A DNA stretch of 64,000 bases, taken from assembly GCF_003048255.1 (NCBI RefSeq), contig NZ_CP028487.1:3224001-3288000 (forward strand), written 5' to 3'. Below the pieces are notes generated by a model, which saw only the letters and a program-made list of their open reading frames with translations, ran no database searches and had not been told where the DNA came from. The DNA comes from Yersinia massiliensis. Lineage in GTDB: Bacteria; Pseudomonadota; Gammaproteobacteria; Enterobacterales; Enterobacteriaceae. This document shows, in pieces, positions 28,215 through 41,085 of this stretch (the first letter of the stretch is position 1; every line of letters starts with the position of its first letter). The translations under genes were made by a program, and so were the position numbers.

Positions 28215-31072
28215 CGAACCTTATCACCGTAATACCGCATCATCTGCCGCAATGTATCTAGGGTAACAGGCTTAGATAAGCAGTTATCCATACCGGCTTC
28301 AAGGCAACGCTGCTTACTTTCCGCTAATGCATTTGCGGTGACGCCAATCACTGGCAAATGTTGATTCAACTGTCTTATACGCTGAGTAAGACGATAACCA
28401 TCCATATTCGGCATATTGACGTCTGTCAGCACGATATCGATGTGATTACCACTTAGCACTGCTAACGCATCCAGCCCATCGTTCGCGGTCATGACCTGAT
28501 AACCTAATGCGGTGAGCTGATCAGCCAGTAACCGACGATTGATTGGGTGATCATCCACCACCAGAATATGCATATCCGCATTATCATCCTGATTGGCTTT
28601 CGGTACGGGTAACTGTAATGTTGTATTTTCGACTACTTGGAGCCCTTCCAACAAAATGCGATCCAGTAGTGGAATAATTTCGAGCAGCGTAGACGAGCTC
28701 AACAACCAATAACCTGGGCGTGTCTCTTGCGGTAAGCCGATATGTTCAATGGATAGTTGAATCCATGTCGATGAGGGTGCGCTAATTTGTGGTAAGTAAT
28801 CACAAACCAACACTTGGTTGCCCAAAGACTCATCAAAGCTGTAACGCCGTGCTGTCGCACCAAAATGGCCCAGTAGATCAGATAAATATTGCTCCAAGCG
28901 CGCATTACGAATATCCAACCATACTGTTTTTCCTTGCCAACGATCACTCTGCGGCAACACGGTACTATTGGCTTGAGACCGATTCTCGGCTAAATAAAGG
29001 GGAAGTCGGAAGGCAAAAATACTGCCCATCCCCAGTTCAGAAACTACTTCAACATCCCCGTCCATCAAGTTGATCAGTTTCTCACAAATAGCTAAGCCTA
29101 AACCGGTCCCTTGGAAGTGACGCTGTACACCTGTACCGCTCTGGAAGAAGGGATCAAAAAGCTGATTTACCTCGCGCGAATTAATCCCTACCCCTGTATC
29201 TCGAACCCTAAACTCCAAATAATCACCGCGAACCCGCACTTGTAGGATGATGCAGCCGGTATCGGTAAATTTAATAGCGTTATTCAGTAAGTTAGAAATA
29301 ACTTGCTGCAGGCGAACCGGATCACCCATCATCATTCGTGGCACATTAGGCTCAATAAAGCAGTACAACCCTAGTTGTTTTTTCACCACCAAGGGTAGGT
29401 AATTTGCAGAGATGTGCGTTATCACTTCGACGGTAGAAAATTCACTTGGCTCAATTTTCAGTTGTTCAGATTCAATTTTAGAGAAGTCGAGTATGTCACT
29501 GATGATTTTCAGTAATAAGCCAGAGGAGTTATTCATCGCTGTCACCAACCGCTCAACTCCATGAGGGAGTTCTTTGGTTTGCAACAAATCAAGGTTACCA
29601 ATGATCCCGTAGAGCGGGGTACGCAACTCATGGCTAACTGTGGCCAAAAACATCGATTTTGATTGACTGGCCTGTTCTGCTGCTGCGGCCATCTCTTGCA
29701 ATGACTCTTCCATTTTGACGCGTGAACTGACATCCACCAGTACACAAATGGCCACATCCTCATTGCGGTAGCGAGAGTGAACAAAGCTAATTTGCAGATT
29801 ATTATTATTACTGGTCATCACATCGACAAAATTCGCCTGCTGCTCACAGATTATTCGCGTAATACGTTCTCGGTCCTCATTTGTTAGCAAATTAATATAG
29901 TTATGCGCTAACTCATTACTCAGAATATTGGTTCCATCACTGATACGCAGGATAGAAATCCCCACAGGGGCTGAGGCCACAATTTTACGGTTGAACTGCT
30001 CATGCTCTTCCAGCCTCAAGGCGTTATCTTCCGCGGGGTGGAACATTTTCCGCTCAAACAACCAAGCTAAAGTGAAAATCACCACCGCAGAAAGAATATT
30101 TAGCAGTATTGCATTGAAAATCAATAATTTAATTGTTTCGATGATCGTTTTGACGGGTAAAGAATAAGTGATGCTTAGCGTTGAAGGCAGCAAATTCTTT
30201 TTCAGAATTAGATCATTATAATCATCAACATAGCCAAAATAAGAGGCGCTATCGGGGTAGTTATCCAATATTGAAGCATGACGCTCACCTGTGGCCAACT
30301 GCAAAACAGGCACATTATCCTGATCCAGCAAGGTCACACCGATCGGTAGCGGCCCAGAAGAAATAAAATCTTCTAGGCGAATCGTTTGTTCAGTACCAAT
30401 AAACGCTTCTAATTTGTTGCCCACATAAAGCGGGCTAAAAACATACAGTGTACCAATCTCAGGGCGAACCCCAGGAACCACCCAATAAAACGCGTCATCT
30501 TTATCCTGATTGTCCGCATCCTTATAGCTTAAGATATGTTCATTCAATGACTTAAGTAGATTTTCTTGGTCCATTGGCGTGCTACGAATATCGAAATCCA
30601 CCATGCACAATGTGTCGCTGCCAATAAAGAAAATGCGGTTGAGATCATATGCAGCAGCAAAGTTTTCTTTCCAAAACAGGATAAGATTGCTGAGTGAGTT
30701 TAGTGACGAGTAGCGAGATGAACTGAGTGCCGCACAATCTGCATCTTGATTGAGGGGGTAAAATTTGGGGGCTGTTTTATTTTTGATGAACGCACCCGAC
30801 GCAATATCACTGCTCGCGGTGTCATGCTTTAACCTGTTCTCTGCCATATACTTAATATCACGGATAATGTCTGAAGAGTGTCTGAAGAAGCTCTGTGCCA
30901 ACTCAAAGTTAGTATTATACTCCTGACGAATATCAGATTTTTTCTCATTCAAAATGTTCAGGAGATAAAATGTCGTCAGTAATGCTCCCAGCGACCATAG
31001 CATGATAGCCAATACCCGAAAGAGGTAGCGGGAGATTTTTAGTGTCGTGCGAAATGAAGAAAGATATTTCAA
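28202..31072 (-). CDS. rcsC: RcsC, hybrid sensor kinase of the Rcs phosphorelay
   Basis: A 956-residue (E. coli 949) inner-membrane hybrid kinase. TM1 lies near residues 20-42, followed by a periplasmic sensor domain, TM2 (about 310-335), a PAS-like linker, a HisKA domain with SHELRTPLYG, an HATPase domain (NAIKF, DTGVGI, GTGLGLAI), an ABL-like domain and a C-terminal receiver with D884 in LTDVNMPNMDGYR. I place the start at TTG 31072, where the protein aligns with E. coli RcsC (MKYLASFRTT versus LKYLSSFRTT) and AGG lies about 8 bases upstream; the longer ATG reading adds 27 unrelated residues. The stop codon and last residues lie in the edge of the ERIC array. Confidence 0.95.
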   Translation of the reverse strand: MKYLSSFRTTLKISRYLFRVLAIMLWSLGALLTTFYLLNILNEKKSDIRQEYNTNFELAQSFFRHSSDIIRDIKYMAENRLKHDTASSDIASGAFIKNKTAPKFYPLNQDADCAALSSSRYSSLNSLSNLILFWKENFAAAYDLNRIFFIGSDTLCMVDFDIRSTPMDQENLLKSLNEHILSYKDADNQDKDDAFYWVVPGVRPEIGTLYVFSPLYVGNKLEAFIGTEQTIRLEDFISSGPLPIGVTLLDQDNVPVLQLATGERHASILDNYPDSASYFGYVDDYNDLILKKNLLPSTLSITYSLPVKTIIETIKLLIFNAILLNILSAVVIFTLAWLFERKMFHPAEDNALRLEEHEQFNRKIVASAPVGISILRISDGTNILSNELAHNYINLLTNEDRERITRIICEQQANFVDVMTSNNNNLQISFVHSRYRNEDVAICVLVDVSSRVKMEESLQEMAAAAEQASQSKSMFLATVSHELRTPLYGIIGNLDLLQTKELPHGVERLVTAMNNSSGLLLKIISDILDFSKIESEQLKIEPSEFSTVEVITHISANYLPLVVKKQLGLYCFIEPNVPRMMMGDPVRLQQVISNLLNNAIKFTDTGCIILQVRVRGDYLEFRVRDTGVGINSREVNQLFDPFFQSGTGVQRHFQGTGLGLAICEKLINLMDGDVEVVSELGMGSIFAFRLPLYLAENRSQANSTVLPQSDRWQGKTVWLDIRNARLEQYLSDLLGHFGATARRYSFDESLGNQVLVCDYLPQISAPSSTWIQLSIEHIGLPQETRPGYWLLSSSTLLEIIPLLDRILLEGLQVVENTTLQLPVPKANQDDNADMHILVVDDHPINRRLLADQLTALGYQVMTANDGLDALAVLSGNHIDIVLTDVNMPNMDGYRLTQRIRQLNQHLPVIGVTANALAESKQRCLEAGMDNCLSKPVTLDTLRQMMRYYGDKVRRSR

Positions 31073-31141
31073 ACTGATACCTGGTCGAGCATCGCCGGAG
31101 AGGCTGCGTGGTTGACAGAATACACTACCCATAACACATAA

Positions 31142-31167
31142 AAAAGCCAGCACGACGGCTGGCTTTT
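31142..31167 (-). terminator. gyrA terminator
   Basis: AAAAGCCAGC (31142-31151) pairs with GCTGGCTTTT (31158-31167) with a 6-base loop, 32 bases past the gyrA stop on the minus strand, with A/T-rich flanks. Confidence 0.88.
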
Positions 31168-31198
31168 GTTTTCGTTCTTTTAGCTTAGTGACTGTGCG

Positions 31199-33862
<2,664 letters not shown>

Positions 33863-34057
33863 CTACTAATTACCGGATTTAAAGGTACGAAACTATATCA
33901 CAAAACCCAAATTTTGGCGAAACTACATTACGCTAGCGACAATCTCCCTGATGCTCGGGACAAACTGCAGGACACCTCAGTCATAGACACAAAACTGCCC
34001 CTATTGATAGGGAACATGTATAATCCGCGCAAAGAAACAGAACAGTGAGAATTCTTC

Positions 34058-34786
34058 ATGCGCGCAGAGACCCCGACTCCTCATCATAATGTCGACGAGC
34101 AAGAGATCGCTAAATTTGAAGCCGTTGCTTCCCGCTGGTGGGATTTGGAAGGTGAGTTTAAGCCTCTCCATCGTATTAATCCCCTGCGTCTGGACTATAT
34201 TTTGCAGCGCTCCGGCGGCATCTTCGGTAAGAACGTATTAGACGTCGGTTGCGGTGGCGGTATTCTGGCAGAAAGCATGGCACATGAAGGCGCAAACGTC
34301 ACAGGGTTGGATATGGGCTATGAACCCTTGCAAGTGGCTCGTCTGCATGCGCTGGAAACCGGTGCCAAACTGGATTATGTGCAAGAAACGGTGGAGCATC
34401 ATGCAGAAAAATACCCGCAACATTACGATGTCGTGACCTGTATGGAGATGCTTGAGCACGTACCCGATCCGGCTTCCGTTATCCGTGCCTGCGCGCAATT
34501 GGTCAAGCCGGGTGGGCATGTGTTCTTTTCAACCATTAATCGTAATACCAAATCTTGGTTGATGGCTGTCGTCGGCGCGGAATACGTTCTGAAAATGGTA
34601 CCGAAAGGCACTCATGATTCGAAAAAGTTTATTCGCCCTTCAGAACTCATCGGCTGGGTGGATAAAACCTCATTGCTGGAACGCCACATTATCGGGTTGC
34701 ACTACAATCCGCTGACAGACCACTTTAAGCTGGGCCGTAACGTCGATGTCAACTACATGGTACATACTCAGCGAGACAGCCAGTAA
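34058..34786 (+). CDS. ubiG: UbiG, bifunctional O-methyltransferase of ubiquinone synthesis
   Basis: A 242-residue class I SAM-dependent methyltransferase (E. coli 240). SAM motif I is [12 protein letters not shown] (about residues 61-72), with the acidic motif II region VTGLDM and motif III-like [11 protein letters not shown]. It makes the two O-methylations of ubiquinone biosynthesis. The divergent position next to gyrA matches E. coli. A dyad symmetrical hairpin follows the stop. Confidence 0.97.
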   Translation: MRAETPTPHHNVDEQEIAKFEAVASRWWDLEGEFKPLHRINPLRLDYILQRSGGIFGKNVLDVGCGGGILAESMAHEGANVTGLDMGYEPLQVARLHALETGAKLDYVQETVEHHAEKYPQHYDVVTCMEMLEHVPDPASVIRACAQLVKPGGHVFFSTINRNTKSWLMAVVGAEYVLKMVPKGTHDSKKFIRPSELIGWVDKTSLLERHIIGLHYNPLTDHFKLGRNVDVNYMVHTQRDSQ

Positions 34787-34794
34787 TTGACCTT

Positions 34795-34835
34795 CATCAT
34801 TGGCGCTCTTGCGCCAAATCGTAGCGCCAATGATG
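34795..34835 (+). terminator. Hairpin downstream of ubiG with two alternative pairings
   Basis: CATCATTGGCGCT (34795-34807) pairs perfectly with AGCGCCAATGATG (34823-34835), followed by a short T-rich stretch. A smaller GGCGC/GCGCC hairpin can form at 34803-34816 and would exclude the larger one. Probably ends the ubiG transcript. Confidence 0.65.
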
Positions 34836-35103
34836 TTTGTCCCATGGTTCAAATACGGGCTCATGAGTGACGCTAAGATGTACCCATTTATGACTTTATA
34901 CACCGTCAAGCAGAAAATCGAGCAGAAACGGTTTTTTTAAGCAATAAAAGCGATAAGTAATACTGTTTTTTTCTAATGTTTAATAAACCGTCAAACGATC
35001 AAATTTTTAAGATTTTCAGTAAAATCTTATCCCCTAGATCACAGGGAGGTAAGCGCCAGTCATGGCGCAGCCTGAGAGCATTTCGTAACAATTCACCCCC
35101 AAG

Positions 35104-35198
35104 TTATCCACACAATTATCCGATCTTGTTCACTTGCTAAAAGATACAATACTCACTATCTTGTTATCTAACCAACACCCACCCCCTATATATTGTGT
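35104..35198 (+). promoter_or_regulatory. nrdA control region: DnaA box and two NrdR boxes
   Basis: A perfect DnaA box TTATCCACA lies at 35104-35112. Two NrdR-like 16-bp sites follow: 35151-35166 (ACTCACTATCTTGTTA, weaker) and 35183-35198 (CCCCTATATATTGTGT, strong right half), 32 bp apart, i.e. three helical turns, the usual geometry of paired NrdR boxes. This matches known control of E. coli nrdAB by DnaA and NrdR. The remaining 508-bp gap (34787-35294) holds the ubiG hairpin and leader but no gene that I can support. Confidence 0.75.
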
Positions 35199-35294
35199 TT
35201 ACATACTGAACAATGACACTACTCGCTGTCTGATAATTCAGCGTGCTATTGGCATGGTTAACAGGACATGAACACATGGAAGGTAAAAGATCAC

Positions 35295-37580
35295 ATGAAC
35301 CAAAGTCTACTTGTTACTAAACGTGATGGCAGCAAAGAGCGCATCAATTTGGATAAAATCCACCGCGTCATCGACTGGGCTGCGGAAGGTTTGCATAACG
35401 TCTCAGTATCTCAAGTAGAATTGCGTTCGCACATTCAGTTTTATGATGGTATTAAAACGGCCGATATCCATGAAACCATCATCAAAGCCGCAGCAGATCT
35501 GATCTCCCGTGACGCGCCAGATTATCAATATTTAGCCGCGCGTCTGGCGATTTTCCATCTGCGTAAAAAAGCCTACGGCCAGTTTGAACCACCAAAACTC
35601 TTCGCCCATGTGACGAAGATGGTGGAAATGGGTAAATACGACAAACATCTGCTGGAAGATTACACCGCAGACGATTTCGAACAGATGGACACTTTCATCG
35701 ACCATTGGCGCGACATGAACTTCTCTTACGCTGCGGTTAAGCAGTTAGAAGGCAAGTATCTGGTACAAAACCGTGTCAGCGGCGAGATCTATGAAAGTGC
35801 CCAATTCCTGTACATGCTGGTTTCTGCTTGCCTGTTCTCGGGCTACCCACGCGAAACACGGATGGATTACATCAAGCGTTTCTATGATGCCATTTCGACG
35901 TTTAAAATTTCGCTGCCAACGCCGATTATGTCTGGCGTTCGTACCCCTACCCGCCAGTTCAGTTCTTGCGTATTGATTGAGTGCGGTGACAGTCTGGATT
36001 CTATCAATGCGACGTCCAGCGCCATCGTGAAATATGTGTCGCAACGTGCTGGTATCGGTATCAATGCGGGCCGTATCCGTGCACTGGGTAGCCCAATTCG
36101 TGGTGGTGAAGCCTTCCATACTGGCTGTATCCCGTTCTACAAACACTTCCAGACGGCGGTAAAATCCTGTTCTCAGGGCGGCGTGCGTGGTGGTGCAGCG
36201 ACATTATTCTACCCAATGTGGCATCTAGAAGTTGAAAGCCTGCTGGTGCTGAAAAACAACCGTGGGGTTGAAGGCAACCGCGTTCGTCATATGGATTACG
36301 GCGTACAAATCAACAAACTGATGTATCAGCGTTTGGTGAAAGGCGAAGATATCACCCTGTTCAGCCCGTCCGATGTTCCAGGGCTATATGACGCGTTCTT
36401 TGCCGATCAGGACGAGTTCGAGCGCCTTTATGTCAAATATGAGCAAGACAGCAGTATCCGTAAGCAACGTGTAAAAGCAGTTGAGCTTTTCTCTCTGATG
36501 ATGCAAGAGCGCGCCTCTACTGGCCGCATCTATATTCAGAACGTGGATCACTGCAATACGCATAGCCCATTTGATCCGAAGATTGCGCCGGTACGCCAGT
36601 CAAACCTGTGTCTGGAAATAGCGTTGCCGACTAAGCCGTTGAATGACATCAACGACGAGAACGGTGAAATCGCACTCTGCACATTGTCAGCATTCAACTT
36701 AGGCGCCATCGATAGCCTAGATGATTTAGAAGACTTGGCAGTTCTGGCCGTTCGCGCGCTGGATGCATTGCTCGATTATCAAGATTACCCTATCGCAGCG
36801 GCAAAACGTGGTGCCATGGGCCGCCGTACCTTGGGTATCGGTGTGATTAACTTTGCTTACTATCTGGCGAAGAACGGCGTGCGTTATTCTGATGGCAGCG
36901 CAAATAACCTGACTCACCGCACTTTTGAAGCGATTCAATATTACTTGTTGAAAGCCTCAAACGCGCTGGCCCGTGAGCAAGGGGCTTGCCAGTGGTTTAA
37001 CGAAACCACTTATTCACAGGGTATTTTGCCGATCGATACCTACAAAAAAGATTTGGATACCATCAGCGACGAACCTTTGCATTACGACTGGGAAACGCTG
37101 CGTAAAGACATTCAGACCCATGGCCTGCGTAACTCAACGTTGTCTGCGTTGATGCCATCTGAGACTTCATCGCAAATCTCCAATGCCACCAACGGCATTG
37201 AGCCGCCGCGCGGTTATGTCAGCATCAAAGCGTCCAAAGATGGTATTCTGCGTCAGGTTGTCCCTGAGTATGAGCGCCTGAAAGAGGCTTACGAATTGCT
37301 GTGGGATATGCCGAATAACGACGGTTACCTGCAACTGGTCGGCTTGATGCAGAAATTCGTTGATCAGGCGATTTCAGCGAATACCAATTACGATCCAACC
37401 CGCTTCCCATCCGGTAAAGTACCGATGAAGCAGTTGTTGAAAGACTTGCTGACTACCTATAAGTTTGGCGTCAAAACCCTTTACTATCAAAACACCCGCG
37501 ACGGTGCTGATGATGTGCAGGAAGATATTCAAAGCCAGCCGGGTGACGACGACTGCGAAGGCGGTGCATGTAAGATCTGA
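35295..37580 (+). CDS. nrdA: Class Ia ribonucleotide reductase alpha subunit NrdA
   Basis: 761 residues, the same as E. coli NrdA. It has an N-terminal ATP-cone (about residues 5-95), the ten-stranded barrel with the redox pair C225 (SSCVLIECGD) and C462 (LCTLSAF), thiyl radical C439 (SNLCLEIALP), radical-transfer Tyr pair in the C-terminal half, and the C-terminal swinging pair CEGGAC. It reduces ribonucleoside diphosphates to dNDP with NrdB. I start at ATG 35295 (MNQSLLVTKRDGS) which aligns with E. coli; an ATG nine codons earlier is in-frame but unmatched. It heads the nrdA-nrdB-yfaE cluster. Confidence 0.98.
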   Translation: MNQSLLVTKRDGSKERINLDKIHRVIDWAAEGLHNVSVSQVELRSHIQFYDGIKTADIHETIIKAAADLISRDAPDYQYLAARLAIFHLRKKAYGQFEPPKLFAHVTKMVEMGKYDKHLLEDYTADDFEQMDTFIDHWRDMNFSYAAVKQLEGKYLVQNRVSGEIYESAQFLYMLVSACLFSGYPRETRMDYIKRFYDAISTFKISLPTPIMSGVRTPTRQFSSCVLIECGDSLDSINATSSAIVKYVSQRAGIGINAGRIRALGSPIRGGEAFHTGCIPFYKHFQTAVKSCSQGGVRGGAATLFYPMWHLEVESLLVLKNNRGVEGNRVRHMDYGVQINKLMYQRLVKGEDITLFSPSDVPGLYDAFFADQDEFERLYVKYEQDSSIRKQRVKAVELFSLMMQERASTGRIYIQNVDHCNTHSPFDPKIAPVRQSNLCLEIALPTKPLNDINDENGEIALCTLSAFNLGAIDSLDDLEDLAVLAVRALDALLDYQDYPIAAAKRGAMGRRTLGIGVINFAYYLAKNGVRYSDGSANNLTHRTFEAIQYYLLKASNALAREQGACQWFNETTYSQGILPIDTYKKDLDTISDEPLHYDWETLRKDIQTHGLRNSTLSALMPSETSSQISNATNGIEPPRGYVSIKASKDGILRQVVPEYERLKEAYELLWDMPNNDGYLQLVGLMQKFVDQAISANTNYDPTRFPSGKVPMKQLLKDLLTTYKFGVKTLYYQNTRDGADDVQEDIQSQPGDDDCEGGACKI

Positions 37581-37595
37581 TTTAGCATTCTGGCC

Positions 37596-37638
37596 ATCCA
37601 CCGGCGTGAGGCGTGTCAATACGCCCCCGCCGGTGGAT
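37596..37638 (+). promoter_or_regulatory. nrdA-nrdB intercistronic hairpin
   Basis: ATCCACCGGCG (37596-37606) pairs with CGCCGGTGGAT (37628-37638) across a 21-base loop, without a T run. It could be a partial terminator or an mRNA stability element shaping the NrdA/NrdB ratio (inference). Confidence 0.6.
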
Positions 37639-37754
37639 GATTCATTTTGATTTTTATCCCTTCTTACTGGGTATGGTAGATCATCTCCGGCAATATCCAG
37701 TAAGCAGGCATAAGGGCCTTTCTTCATTTGCCCTTTTCTCCCCCTGAGGAAATC

Positions 37755-38885
37755 ATGGCCTATACCACTTTTTCACAGAATAAAAACAATCAGTTACTCG
37801 AACCCATGTTCTTTGGTCAAAGCGTCAACGTGGCGCGTTTCGATCAGCAAAAACACGCTATATTCGAAAAACTGATTGAGAAACAGCTCTCTTTCTTCTG
37901 GCGTCCAGAAGAGATTGACGTCTCACGTGATCGCATCGATTACAACGCACTGCCTGAGCACGAGAAACACATTTTTATCAGCAATCTGAAATATCAAACC
38001 TTGCTGGACTCCATTCAGGGCCGCAGCCCGAACGTGGCTTTATTGCCGCTGATTTCAATTCCGGAGTTAGAAACTTGGGTCGAAACTTGGTCGTTCTCTG
38101 AAACCATTCACTCTCGTTCTTACACGCACATCATTCGTAATATCGTTAACGATCCATCCATCGTTTTCGATGATATCGTGACCAACGAAGAGATCCTCAA
38201 GCGCGCAAAAGATATCTCCGCGTATTATGACGATCTGATTGAAATGACAAGTTACTACCATCTGCTGGGTGAAGGCTCCCATCAGGTCAACGGTAAAACA
38301 GTCGTGGTCAATCTGCGCGAATTGAAAAAACAGCTTTATCTGTGTTTGATGAGCGTCAATGCGCTTGAAGCAATTCGTTTCTACGTCAGTTTTGCCTGCT
38401 CATTTGCCTTTGCTGAGCGCGAACTGATGGAAGGCAACGCCAAAATCATCAAAATGATCGCCCGCGATGAAGCTCTTCATCTGACCGGCACCCAGCATAT
38501 TCTTAATTTGATGCGCTCCGGTGAAGACGATCCAGAGATGGCTGAAATTGCTGAAGAGTGCCAGCAACAGTGCTACGACTTATTCGTCTTGGCGGCACAA
38601 CAAGAAAAAGAGTGGGCTGAATATCTGTTCCGTGACGGTTCCATGATTGGTTTGAATAAAGAAATCCTGTGCCAATACGTTGAATATATTACTAATATTC
38701 GCATGCAGGCCGTGGGCCTTGGTGTACCGTTTAACACCCGCACTAACCCCATTCCATGGATCAACTCTTGGCTCGTATCTGATAACGTGCAAGTGGCTCC
38801 GCAAGAAGTTGAAGTCAGTTCCTATTTGGTGGGTCAGATTGATTCTGAAATCAACGCCGATGATCTGAGTGATTTTGAGCTGTAA
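37755..38885 (+). CDS. nrdB: Class Ia ribonucleotide reductase beta subunit NrdB
   Basis: 376 residues, identical in length to E. coli NrdB. Ferritin-like fold with di-iron ligands in LLDSIQG (Asp85 with Met counted), ETIHS (Glu116, His119) and the later E..H pairs ([18 protein letters not shown]), and the tyrosyl radical residue in SRSYTHI (Tyr123 with Met, Tyr122 of the mature protein). It supplies the radical for NrdA; the C-terminal tail ([10 protein letters not shown]) binds the alpha subunit. Start ATG 37755 has GAGGAAAT just upstream. Confidence 0.98.
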   Translation: MAYTTFSQNKNNQLLEPMFFGQSVNVARFDQQKHAIFEKLIEKQLSFFWRPEEIDVSRDRIDYNALPEHEKHIFISNLKYQTLLDSIQGRSPNVALLPLISIPELETWVETWSFSETIHSRSYTHIIRNIVNDPSIVFDDIVTNEEILKRAKDISAYYDDLIEMTSYYHLLGEGSHQVNGKTVVVNLRELKKQLYLCLMSVNALEAIRFYVSFACSFAFAERELMEGNAKIIKMIARDEALHLTGTQHILNLMRSGEDDPEMAEIAEECQQQCYDLFVLAAQQEKEWAEYLFRDGSMIGLNKEILCQYVEYITNIRMQAVGLGVPFNTRTNPIPWINSWLVSDNVQVAPQEVEVSSYLVGQIDSEINADDLSDFEL

Positions 38886-38888
38886 GCC

Positions 38889-39221
38889 ATGACATTGATG
38901 TCCAGTAAATATAGGGATGGGCTGAGTCAAAATAGTCAGCAGCCTGATGGTCGTCTCTTGCAAAACCGCATGACTGTGACGCTAAGCCATACCGGCGCTC
39001 AACTTAGTTGTCCTGCGGATAGCTGCAATTTGCTGGAAACCCTCGAGCGCCATCAGGTGCAGATTGAGTACCAATGCCGCTCGGGCTATTGTGGCTCTTG
39101 CCGCTTGCGCTTACTCAAAGGGGAAGTGTGCTATTCACAGCAACCCTTGGCGTTTATTCAGCCAAACGAAATCCTGCCCTGCTGCTGCCAGCCGCTGGGT
39201 GATATTGAAATCGAGCTTTAA
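38889..39221 (+). CDS. yfaE: YfaE, 2Fe-2S ferredoxin for NrdB diferric cofactor maintenance
   Basis: 110 residues as the full frame (E. coli YfaE 84). A plant-type [2Fe-2S] ferredoxin with ligands C63, C68 and C71 (CRSGYCGSC) and one of C98-C100 (PCCC). YfaE supplies electrons to keep or rebuild the di-iron tyrosyl centre of NrdB, and its position right after nrdB fits. The first 27 residues have no E. coli counterpart; ATG 38970 (MTVTLSHTG) gives 83 residues and matches the family length, so the true start is uncertain. No strong ribosome site decides it. Confidence 0.9.
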   Translation: MTLMSSKYRDGLSQNSQQPDGRLLQNRMTVTLSHTGAQLSCPADSCNLLETLERHQVQIEYQCRSGYCGSCRLRLLKGEVCYSQQPLAFIQPNEILPCCCQPLGDIEIEL

Positions 39222-39247
39222 CTCACGGTTCTTCATAGGGATAACAG

Positions 39248-39754
39248 ATGAACACAAAAACAATCTTAGCCGCCTGCTTGTTTATGGCAACCTCCGCTAG
39301 CGCACTGGCAGAGACACCAAAGCCGCTTAATCAGCAGCAACCACTAGAGAAAATCGCGCCTTACCCAGCACCTGATAAAGGCATGACTCGGCAGGTCATC
39401 TTCCTTGAGCCGCAGCAAGATGAAACACGTTTCAAAGTGGAATTGCTGATCGGGAAAACGTTAGAAGTTGACTGTAATCGCCATATGCTTGGCGGTAATC
39501 TGGAAACCAGAACCTTATCAGGTTGGGGCTTCGACTATCTGGTGATGGATAAGATATCTGAGCCTGCTTCAACCATGATGGCGTGCCCAGATAATAGCCG
39601 TCACCCGCAATTTATCGCCGCTAACCTCGGCGATGCCGCCATGCAGCGCTATAATAGCCGCCTACCGATTGTGGTGTATGTGCCACAAGGCGTGGACGTG
39701 AAATACCGTATTTGGGAAGCGGGCGAAGAAGTCAGAAACGCAGTGGTGAAATAG
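39248..39754 (+). CDS. eco: Ecotin, periplasmic serine protease inhibitor
   Basis: 168 residues (E. coli 162). Signal peptide (residues 1-22, ending ALA), core [20 protein letters not shown], the substrate-like reactive loop STMMACPD with P1 methionine, and the dimerisation C-terminus [17 protein letters not shown]. Ecotin inhibits trypsin-like proteases including neutrophil elastase and may protect cells in a host. It follows yfaE by 26 bases; in E. coli ecotin sits elsewhere, so this linkage differs. A terminator common to it and the convergent yfaY follows. Confidence 0.97.
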   Translation: MNTKTILAACLFMATSASALAETPKPLNQQQPLEKIAPYPAPDKGMTRQVIFLEPQQDETRFKVELLIGKTLEVDCNRHMLGGNLETRTLSGWGFDYLVMDKISEPASTMMACPDNSRHPQFIAANLGDAAMQRYNSRLPIVVYVPQGVDVKYRIWEAGEEVRNAVVK

Positions 39755-39838
39755 TCGCTCATAACGCAAGATTAAAATAGGCGGATAATGGGGCAGTCTA
39801 GTGGGCGTATAAACCTATACAACGTCTAAATTGGACAT

Positions 39839-39870
39839 AAAAGGCACCGATTAATTTTGGTGCCTTTTTT
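39839..39870. terminator. Bidirectional terminator, eco/yfaY
   Basis: AAAAGGCACC (39839-39848) pairs with GGTGCCTTTT (39859-39868), then T residues; the upstream A run serves the minus strand. Confidence 0.9.
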
Positions 39871-39891
39871 ATTAAGGCCGAGTTGCTTTCA

Positions 39892-41085
39892 CTACAAAAT
39901 CTCAATCACTTCCAGCCAGCCGTGTTGCCCACAAACAGGGCGACCTTTTAGCCAACGGCGCAACATATCCAACGCCAGCATGGCACTGCTCTCCTGACGA
40001 ACCCGTAACCCGTGGCGACTCGCCTGATAACGAATCGTCTGGGCAAATGTTCCCTCAGGTGTGTGCAAGGCGACACTCAAACAATCATTTTGCATCGCAC
40101 TCACTGCGAGCACCAATTGCGCCCCACACAACATCGATAATGATTGCGCGCGGCTGGCCACCTCAGTCAATGGCTCCTGACAGTGCGCAGGTAGCAGTTC
40201 GCCGCCCACCAGCGGCACAGCCGCGCTCTGTAACTGCCAATGCATCAACCCGCCAGTAAATTGCTCGCTCACGGCCAGCAGCAAGCCACGTTGCGTTAAT
40301 TGCTCCGCTAACCATGCCGGTAAACCCTGAGTGCCTTCAAATATCGCGCTGTCACCCACAATCTCCCTAACCTGTTGCCACACCTGTTCCATCTCGGACT
40401 TCGCCGACGCAGGGCCAGTCAGCTTCAGTTCAATAATAGGAGCAGATGAACGATAACCGATTACCGCGCCTTCAGGCAGCGGTAGCGGCTCAAGCTCGAG
40501 CGCTAAGTCACTTTCTGACCGACCAAAAGTCGTCATACGTAAGCATAAAGGAGGCTCAGCCACATCAAAGTGTTGATGCAAACGCGGCATGATCTGTTGC
40601 TCTACCATCACTTTGAATTCTGACGGCACGCCTGGGGTGAAAAACATCAGGCATTTATTTAGCTTTAATGCGAATCCACAAGCCGTACCGACGGGGTTAT
40701 CCAGCATTTCTGCATTGGCTGGAATATGAGCCTGCTTGCGGTTAGTCGATGACATCACCCGGCCACGTTCCTGAAAGAAGGCCTCCATGCGTGCAATCCA
40801 CTCTGGATGCTCAATCAGCTCGGTGCCCGCAGCACGCGCCGCGGCTAAAGCGCTCAGGTCATCACTGGTTGGCCCAAGCCCACCGTTCACAATCAATACA
40901 TCGGCAACTTGGCTCCGTTCTGTTAGCACCTCGATCAGTGCTGAGAGTGAATCACCCACGGTTTCCCGACTGCTGATTGGCAATCCCTGATTAAATAAGT
41001 AATCCGCCAACCACGCCGCGTTAGTATCAATAATCTGCCCATGCAGCACTTCATCTCCGGTACTCAACATCTCAACTCTAATCAT
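39892..41085 (-). CDS. yfaY: CinA-like protein YfaY
   Basis: 397 residues (E. coli YfaY 400). N-terminal MoaB/MogA-like molybdopterin-binding fold (VEMLSTGDEVLHGQI, NGGLGPTSDDLSA, GTACGF, FFTPGVPSEFKVMVE) and a C-terminal CinA-type domain that looks degraded relative to active PncC. The family includes nicotinamide mononucleotide deamidases, but E. coli YfaY lacks this activity; function here is unknown. Start ATG 41085 has GGAG eight bases upstream and aligns with E. coli; the in-frame ATG at 41130 adds 15 unmatched residues. Confidence 0.93.
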   Translation of the reverse strand: MIRVEMLSTGDEVLHGQIIDTNAAWLADYLFNQGLPISSRETVGDSLSALIEVLTERSQVADVLIVNGGLGPTSDDLSALAAARAAGTELIEHPEWIARMEAFFQERGRVMSSTNRKQAHIPANAEMLDNPVGTACGFALKLNKCLMFFTPGVPSEFKVMVEQQIMPRLHQHFDVAEPPLCLRMTTFGRSESDLALELEPLPLPEGAVIGYRSSAPIIELKLTGPASAKSEMEQVWQQVREIVGDSAIFEGTQGLPAWLAEQLTQRGLLLAVSEQFTGGLMHWQLQSAAVPLVGGELLPAHCQEPLTEVASRAQSLSMLCGAQLVLAVSAMQNDCLSVALHTPEGTFAQTIRYQASRHGLRVRQESSAMLALDMLRRWLKGRPVCGQHGWLEVIEIL

